21,169 bases of DNA, taken from JBBAFM01 sp041655415 (GTDB lineage Bacteria; Bacillota; Clostridia; Peptostreptococcales; JAAYPU01). A model generated the notes under the pieces. It was not told the DNA's origin. It was given only the letters and a program-made list of their open reading frames with translations, and made no database searches. Location: contig CAYSBC010000035.1 of NCBI GenBank assembly GCA_964429195.1, forward strand, positions 1-21,169. Reading direction: 5' to 3'. Of this stretch, positions 16,839 to 21,169 are shown piece by piece. A program made the position numbers and the translations under genes. Position 1 is the stretch's first letter; each line of letters opens with the position of its first letter.

Positions 16839-18656
16839 TTATTCACAGTCTGCACTATGAATTTTGGCATAGCAGCATTCACAAACAATCAATGCTTTAC
16901 GATTAATCTTTTTCATAAAAGCCGCCCATGCCACATTGTCGCTAAGTTCTTTAAGTGTTTTTACCTGATGAACCAGCAATTTCGACGTCTCTGCCCCACA
17001 CCATTCACACCTGTTTCCCTTAAGTCGTACCGCCAGTGTTGGCTTTTTCAGGATTCCCTTTGGCTTACGTATAACATCCGCCTCACAACCTAACGGATAG
17101 CTGTCTTTTGCAAGACTGTCTTTCCATAAAACCCGAATACGTTCGTTACCCTGTTTATCCTGAAATTTTACGCCGATGTTGCGGTCTATACTGTATTTGG
17201 CAATAATTTTCCTGACAGTTGAACGGTATTTACAAGCCAGTGTCTTGTAGAAGCTATACTCCATAATATATCTGAATTTATGGAGCTTTGAGCGGTTATT
17301 TGCAATCGAGTAATAATTACAAAACCCTCTGACTTCACCATTGTACTGGTCAAGTATGCTCAAATCAGTCCGTCCGGCAAGGTTGCCGCGGTGAGTAGGC
17401 TTCCATATCTCATTTCCATTTTGCCTACAAATCTTCATAGCTTTTAACTCAATGAGCTTGCTTTGAACAACAGTAGTAGGAACTTCAAGCATGATATGAC
17501 CGCCATAATTTCTCGCCGTATTACCTTTCTTGGTCTTTTTGGTGTGATTGCTTTGTGGTGTAACCCTGATATCAAAACCGAGGAACCTTGCCTTGTCAGT
17601 TGCCTTGGTAATCAGCGTTTTTTCATCTGACAACTCCAGACGAAGCTGTTCAGAGATATACCAGCTGATTTCTTCCTTGACAATTCTTGCGTCCTCTTTT
17701 GAACCAATAATTCCAATGATGAAATCATCTGCGTAGCGCACATATTGCAATCTGCGGAAGTTTTCGTCCATAGTGTCTTTACAGGGCATAGTTTTATGAA
17801 GTCTATCCAGTTCCTTGATTTCTGCCAATATAGATGTTTTAACCTCATTTGTTACGCCTCTGTTTAGCTTTTGAACGAGTGTGCTTCTGCGCCAACTGAT
17901 TTTCTGATACGCCTTGTTTTCGTTGCGTGTTTTCCCTTTGTCAAACTCCACCTTGTAATCTGCCATATACTTGTCGAACTGGTCTAAATAGATATTGGCA
18001 AGTATCGGACTGATAATCCCGCCCTGTGGTGTTCCGCTATACGTTCGGTGGAACTCCATACTTTCCATATATCCTGCGTTCAGAAACTTCCGGATAAGCC
18101 GTAGAAAACGCTCATCCTTGATTCTTTTACGCAGAATGGCAATCATGATGTTATGGTCGATATTGTCAAAGAAGCCTTTAATATCTCCCTCAACAAACCA
18201 TTTGCACCGGACGAAGCGATTTTGAATCTGCCGCAATGCGGTATGACAGCTTTTGGCGGGTCTGAATCCGTGGGAATTATTCTCAAAGCTGTTTTCATAT
18301 ACTGCTTCCAGTACCATATGCACAACTTCTTGAACCAGCTTGTCATCAATTGTTGGGATTCCAAGCGGACGCATTTTGCCGTTTTTCTTTGGAATATAGG
18401 TTCTTCTTGACGGTTTTGGCTGAAAGCTCTCGTCTTTCAGGGTTTCTATGAGCCTGTTGATTCTCTCAAGACTCATAGCGTCGATGGTTTTTCCGTCTAC
18501 GCCTGCGGTCATATTTCCTTGATTTGCATAGATGTTTTGGTAAGCCTGTAGGAAAAATTCCCGATTAAACAGATTGCGGTACAATCTGTCATAGGTGTAG
18601 CCGGTTTGAGCAGAATGCTCTTGCAGACTGTTCAATACATTTTCTGGACTTCTCAT
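16839..18656 (-). CDS. ltrA: Group II intron-encoded reverse transcriptase/maturase with degenerate HNH domain
   Basis: The 605-residue protein carries reverse transcriptase blocks (GVDGKTIDAM near 51, GIPTIDDKLVQEVV near 100, EGDIKGFFDNIDH near 157, GTPQGGIISP near 208, YADD near 308). A maturase/X domain occupies about 400-510 and a C-terminal HNH-like domain about 548-602. It splices the intron and copies it at the target site. In the HNH domain the usual HH pair reads HQ (563-564), and the CH of the second zinc knuckle reads CY (596); relatives such as Ll.LtrB keep both. DNA second-strand cleavage is therefore doubtful, while splicing should persist. The ATG at 18656 has GAGG four bases upstream. 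The stop lies just before domain V. Confidence 0.95.
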   Translation of the reverse strand: MRSPENVLNSLQEHSAQTGYTYDRLYRNLFNREFFLQAYQNIYANQGNMTAGVDGKTIDAMSLERINRLIETLKDESFQPKPSRRTYIPKKNGKMRPLGIPTIDDKLVQEVVHMVLEAVYENSFENNSHGFRPAKSCHTALRQIQNRFVRCKWFVEGDIKGFFDNIDHNIMIAILRKRIKDERFLRLIRKFLNAGYMESMEFHRTYSGTPQGGIISPILANIYLDQFDKYMADYKVEFDKGKTRNENKAYQKISWRRSTLVQKLNRGVTNEVKTSILAEIKELDRLHKTMPCKDTMDENFRRLQYVRYADDFIIGIIGSKEDARIVKEEISWYISEQLRLELSDEKTLITKATDKARFLGFDIRVTPQSNHTKKTKKGNTARNYGGHIMLEVPTTVVQSKLIELKAMKICRQNGNEIWKPTHRGNLAGRTDLSILDQYNGEVRGFCNYYSIANNRSKLHKFRYIMEYSFYKTLACKYRSTVRKIIAKYSIDRNIGVKFQDKQGNERIRVLWKDSLAKDSYPLGCEADVIRKPKGILKKPTLAVRLKGNRCEWCGAETSKLLVHQVKTLKELSDNVAWAAFMKKINRKALIVCECCYAKIHSADCE

Positions 18657-19213
18657 AGTGCCTCACGCACCTTCCTTTCCTGTGTATTGAAATGAATAAG
18701 CTGCCTCCCTTCGCCATGTGAGCGCCATTAACGCCCTCCGACTACTACGGAGGCTCCGTTGCCATATTAGATATTCAGAGCCTTACGCTCATAGCTTTTT
18801 TCAAGCGTTCCAACTTAGGCAATCCCCATTTAGCAACAGAGTAACAAGCTACGCTCATTGTCGGATACGGTTTTCGTCCTTTTATGCTAATACATATGGA
18901 TTGCATATTCGGTTTCGCCCTCTCAACTCGTAGTTCGAAGAGTGGGATATGCAACATGACGGTTATAGCTGTCTTCCGTCAAGACCACCACAAATGTTCC
19001 TCGGACTGCCGTTCAGCCAGTTTAGGTTTTATCCTCGTATGAACTTTTGGTCTTGCTGTTCAGTCGTGGCATGACAACTTGCCAACTTACAGCTTTAACG
19101 GCGTGCTGTGTTCCCATCTGGGTTTCCCCTTTAGGTAAGCCGTTGACCACAGGCATGAAACCTCACGCCTGCCGCACGCTACTGCGGATTTACTCTGCCC
19201 CTTATGGGCGCAC
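18657..19213 (-). ncRNA. Group II intron 5' RNA (domains I to start of IV)
   Basis: This 557-bp stretch has no gene and is ribozyme. It starts with the GTGCGCC 5' splice consensus at 19213. EBS1 (CTATGA) at 18794-18789 complements the 5' exon end exactly. A candidate EBS2, TGTGGT at 18992-18987, can pair with ACCATA just upstream of IBS1 with one G-U pair and lies 5' of EBS1 as expected, but this match is weaker. Open frames here (for example on the plus strand 19047-19544) are incidental. Confidence 0.85.
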
Positions 19214-19604
19214 CTATGATATGGTTATGCAGATGGGATCTATCAAGATGAGTGCCAACGACTACTTCAAACCTTTCTCCGAAGCTATTCTCTGCAAACT
19301 CACATCCAATTTTATGTGCAATTTCAGGCGTTGTTTCGCCCGGCTTAAAGGACTGAATAATATGATAGCCAAGCCTTCTGTCTTTGTTATTGAATGCTTT
19401 TTTAGTTTCAATCATATCCTTGTATGCCGTCTTCAGACTGCAATTAATTGCCGTTTCATATACTGTCCTTTCGCTTACAGTTTTCTCTTTATTAACCGCA
19501 TATTCAATACTGTTTACCAAACCTTTTGTTTTGTCTTCATTTAAAACATAATTCACTCGGCTATCTAAGCGGCTATTTATGACAAGTTTTTTTGTTACAG
19601 CCAT
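19214..19604 (-). CDS. Relaxase (MOBP/VirD2-like), 5' exon (residues 1-130)
   Basis: The relaxase nicks DNA at oriT and pilots the strand into the recipient. Exon 1 holds the candidate catalytic tyrosine in RVNYV (Tyr19), a central YHIIQSFKPGE stretch, and the metal-binding HLDRSHLHNHI motif (residues 119-129). It ends with G, the first base of codon 131, where the group II intron enters. The ATG at 19604 overlaps the mobC stop as TAATG, with AAAGGA upstream, so translation is coupled. Without splicing, translation would read into the intron and stop near 19179, giving a truncated protein cut directly after its histidine motif. The family call is strong; Tyr19 as nucleophile is by analogy. 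Confidence 0.9.
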
Positions 19605-19912
19605 TATCTTAATTCCTTTACATGCTTCCAACATTTTTCAATCAAAAGAACCGCTGCGTCCATTTGCTTTGGATCAATATATCCGGTTGAATTTGCATGC
19701 CGAGCAATTTGGTTAATATTATTTGCCAGATTTGATACTAAGCGATAGACTTTAAAATAATCATCCGGCAAGCGGCTTTTGATCTCTACCTTCTTTATTA
19801 AACCTCTTAAAAAGTCTGCTTTCGTCAATCCTGATAGTTTTACCTGCTTCTCAAAATGAGTTAATTCTTTCTCATTCATATAAAACGTAAACGGGTGATT
19901 TCTACTTCGCAT
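19604..19912 (-). CDS. mobC: MobC-type relaxosome protein
   Basis: The 102-residue protein has an N-terminal ribbon-helix-helix-like part (PFTFYMNEKELTHFEKQVKLSG) and a C-terminal helical domain with NNINQIARHANSTG, the hallmark of MobC/relaxosome accessory proteins. It binds near oriT and helps the relaxase open the strand. The ATG at 19912 is chosen because AAAGGAGG lies five bases upstream; the frame extends to 19957 but that part overlaps the oriT-like region. The stop shares one base with the relaxase ATG. Confidence 0.9.
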   Translation of the reverse strand: MRSRNHPFTFYMNEKELTHFEKQVKLSGLTKADFLRGLIKKVEIKSRLPDDYFKVYRLVSNLANNINQIARHANSTGYIDPKQMDAAVLLIEKCWKHVKELR

Positions 19913-20060
19913 ACCTGCCTCCTTTCTGTTAAATCTAAGTGGCGAAGCCGTAGCCAAGAGGGTGCAAGGGAGTGAAAACTCCTTTGTTTAACGGCGTTTG
20001 TAATAACAGACGCCACGCTTGCCGGTACAAGAACCTGAGTTTTCAGGTTCCCAATAGATT
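19913..20060. other. Candidate origin of transfer (oriT) upstream of mobC
   Basis: This non-coding stretch between the ssb side and mobC holds two adjacent inverted repeats. GGCGTTTG (19993-20000) faces CAGACGCC (20007-20014) with one G-T pair. GAACCTGA (20031-20038) faces its perfect complement (20043-20050). A G-rich block, GAGGGTGCAAGGGAG, lies at 19959-19973. Placement directly before mobC and the relaxase is usual for oriT in this element type. No nic site can be named from sequence alone. Confidence 0.45.
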
Positions 20061-20162
20061 GAGTTGTTAAAATAAGAAATTCATACAAACTGAAAAAACA
20101 ATCCGCTGTATTTCAACTATATTTGATTGATTATTTGCTCAGATTTTTAATCAGATTGCATG

Positions 20163-20189
20163 AAAAAACCGCCCTGTCATACACAGCGG
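20163..20189 (-). terminator. Possible attenuator terminator between ssb and mobC
   Basis: On the minus strand CCGCTGT (20189-20183) can pair with ACA-GG-GCGG (20177-20169) with a two-base bulge, followed at once by TTTTTT (20168-20163). The 5' arm is also needed by the outer stem of the neighbouring two-tier hairpin (20181-20221), so the two folds exclude each other as in an attenuator. The stem is short, so strength is uncertain. Confidence 0.45.
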
Positions 20190-20311
20190 GAGCCAGCATT
20201 TATTACTGGTGTACACTATGTGTGACGATATTGGCAGTTAGTGGTATTTGCATTCAAAAAGTGTCGGACATAGTGGGAGCCATCTGTATTCTTAGGCATA
20301 CACTATGTGTG
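20175..20311 (-). repeat. Two diverged 50-bp units at 87-bp spacing, each a two-tier hairpin
   Basis: Units 20175-20224 and 20262-20311 share TGTC..ACAYAGYGGGAGCCA and TACACTATGTGTG at identical spacing. In each, the two shared ends pair (20268-20275 with 20301-20308 perfectly; 20181-20188 with 20214-20221 using two G-U pairs on the minus-strand RNA). A small inner stem differs in sequence but is kept (GCC/GGC and CCAG/CTGG). The outer stem differences form G-U pairs only on the minus strand, the direction of the operon, favouring a role as RNA. Confidence 0.6.
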
Positions 20312-20319
20312 CCAGTGAG

Positions 20320-20718
20320 TTATCTTGTCATCTCTTGGGTTTGGTTTTGCGTATTTCGGGCGTTATTTGCGTTGGAACTACGCAATGCATTGTCAATTTC
20401 CGTTTGTCCTTCTCGCTGCTTGATACGATTCAGAAACTGAACTTCGTTTGCATTGATATTAAGCGTAGCTTGTGCTTCTCCTTGTCCGTCAATGTATGCT
20501 CCTGCTTTCACCTTGCCTTCGACGCATACCTGTGAGCCTTTCTGTAGATAGTCCCTACATGATTCTGCCTGCTTGCCGAATGCTGACACCTTTACAAATT
20601 CAGTATCGTCCTTGTTGAATGGATTGTTGATAGCGATATTAAAGTTACAGTACTTCACATCTCCTTTCTCTCCGTAGTTTGGATCAGTTGTCAGGTTTCC
20701 GATTTCTTTTACTTTCAT
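20320..20718 (-). CDS. ssb: Single-stranded DNA-binding protein
   Basis: The 132-residue protein is an OB-fold SSB. It shows IGNLTTDP near the start, FNIAINN near 26-32, a VKVSAFGKQAESCRDYL stretch, GSQVCVEGKV, and a polar C-terminal tail rich in Asn and Gln (about 100-132). It lacks the acidic DDDIPF tip of housekeeping SSB, as is common for element-borne copies. It probably coats transferred single strands. The ATG at 20718 has AGGAGGT four bases upstream. The structured repeat region begins 8 bp after its stop, and a transposase gene points away from it upstream. Confidence 0.9.
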   Translation of the reverse strand: MKVKEIGNLTTDPNYGEKGDVKYCNFNIAINNPFNKDDTEFVKVSAFGKQAESCRDYLQKGSQVCVEGKVKAGAYIDGQGEAQATLNINANEVQFLNRIKQREGQTEIDNALRSSNANNARNTQNQTQEMTR

Positions 20719-20840
20719 GTTTACCTCCTAATATTTTTGTTCGTTTTGTAAAGTTAAATGAAAATTGAGACCCTGTAAGCCTTTCTGATACAATGTTTCT
20801 GCTGAAAAACAAATATCTCCCGAAAGGATACAGAATCTCA

Positions 20841-21169
20841 ATGCAGAAATTGTACCAGTTTCGTTGCCCAAAGTGCAACAATTCTCACAACTTTTATCGT
20901 TACGGTAAAGATAATTTAGGTTTTCAAAAGTATCTTTGCCGTAATTGCTCTCATCAGTTTGCACCTGATCATCCCAGTTCACGATCAGTGAAAAACTATC
21001 CTCGCTGCCCCTTATGTGGTAAAGCCTCTTTTCTTCACCACGACTTTGAGCATTACTCTAACTTCCGATGCGGTGATAAAAAGTGTTACCACTCTTTTTT
21101 CGTCCATAAACCGTCTGCCATATTACCGCCTTCTATGAGCAAACTTGTCGGAAAAACGGATTTTAAACG
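20841..21169 (+). CDS. Zinc-ribbon transposase, N-terminal part, cut by window edge
   Basis: The frame starts at the ATG at 20841, with an AAAGGA box upstream, and stays open to the end, giving 109 residues. It shows paired zinc-binding knuckles: CPKCN near 9, CRNC near 33, CPLCG near 56, and a CGDKKC stretch near 75. It ends just after a KPSAILPPSMSKL segment. This matches the N-terminal zinc ribbons of clostridial DDE transposases; the DDE domain would lie beyond the edge. The gene is the only clear plus-strand gene here. The left end of the insertion sequence must lie between 20719 and 20840, but no terminal repeat can be paired from one side. The exact IS family is not assigned. Confidence 0.75.
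   Translation, partial: MQKLYQFRCPKCNNSHNFYRYGKDNLGFQKYLCRNCSHQFAPDHPSSRSVKNYPRCPLCGKASFLHHDFEHYSNFRCGDKKCYHSFFVHKPSAILPPSMSKLVGKTDFK

Larger units (their letters stand above)
16738..19213 (-). mobile_element. Group II intron inserted in the relaxase gene
   Basis: The 2476-bp intron begins GTGCG at 19213 and ends TAC at 16738, fitting the GUGYG...AY rule. It holds an open reading frame in domain IV, a 34-nt domain V, and a domain VI with a bulged A at 16744, seven bases from the end. EBS1 CTATGA (18794-18789) pairs with the last six exon bases TCATAG. Removing it joins the relaxase exons in frame as GTT-AAT-TCT. The IEP resembles that of the Tn5397 intron and related clostridial introns (bacterial class B by memory). 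Both boundaries are assigned to the base by consensus and restored reading frame. Confidence 0.93.

Noticed and set aside
18762..18767. ATATGG on the minus strand as EBS2 of the intron
   Set aside because: It complements CCATAT in the exon but lies 3' of EBS1, the wrong order for domain I; TGTGGT at 18992-18987 is the better candidate.
19047..19544. 165-residue plus-strand open frame
   Set aside because: It lies across the intron ribozyme and the antisense of relaxase exon 1, has no recognisable domain, and lacks a convincing ribosome site.
16738..19634. Relaxase read as a broken pseudogene with two unrelated fragments
   Set aside because: The two fragments join in frame when the group II intron is removed, and the intron has intact 5' and 3' ends, D5, D6 and EBS1, so this is an interrupted but probably functional gene.
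1..21169. CRISPR arrays, tRNA or rRNA genes
   Set aside because: No regularly spaced short repeats beyond the two-unit element at 20175-20311, and no tRNA- or rRNA-like sequence was seen on either strand.

Overview
The window looks like part of a conjugative element (ICE or CTn) from a low-GC Firmicute, most likely a clostridial lineage. The reasons are the gene set and order (ssb, mobC, MOBP-type relaxase, PcfB/DUF3801, VirD4, Maff2 pilin, VirB6/TrbL-like, PrgI, VirB4, as in Tn1549-like elements), the strong AGGAGG-type ribosome binding sites, and the AT-rich composition. Nearly everything is on the minus strand, so genes read from right to left. No integrase, replication initiator or chromosomal flank is visible.

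Right end (about 19.2-21.2 kb): a plus-strand transposase with N-terminal zinc ribbons runs off the edge just upstream of ssb. Between ssb and mobC lie two tandem two-tier hairpins with a possible attenuator, then a hairpin-rich candidate oriT. mobC overlaps the relaxase gene by 1 nt. The relaxase is split by a 2476-bp group II intron (16738..19213). Both splice sites can be placed to the base: the 5' end is GTGCG, the 3' end is TAC, D5 is 34 nt, D6 has a bulged A seven nt from the end, and EBS1 pairs with IBS1. Splicing restores a 495-aa relaxase, with the junction one base into the codon after the HxDxxHxHNH motif. The intron protein carries reverse transcriptase and maturase regions but a degenerate HNH endonuclease.

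Centre (8.2-15.7 kb): a compact type IV secretion operon. It contains a PcfB/ArdC-like fusion with a degraded zincin motif, a small unknown protein, the coupling ATPase, a VirB2-like pilin, a long intergenic stem-loop, a VirB6-like channel protein, PrgI and VirB4. A 12-bp-arm hairpin ends the operon directly after virB4. The cell-wall hydrolase (CD1107/NlpC-P60 type) that I would expect next is absent.

Left part (1-8.1 kb): in its place is a separately promoted defence operon of six tightly coupled genes. These are a small helix-turn-helix protein, a 1252-aa protein joining a YpsA/DUF1273-type SLOG domain to a PLD-like region and a SNF2 helicase, a DUF4391 protein, a nucleoside-deoxyribosyltransferase/TIR-like protein, a two-TM membrane protein, and a type III-like adenine methyltransferase (Mod) that runs off the left edge. 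The helicase/DUF4391/Mod core suggests a restriction-like anti-phage system. The SLOG fusion plus the two extra genes suggests an added nucleotide-signalling or abortive arm, which is inference. This is the most novel-looking part of the window.
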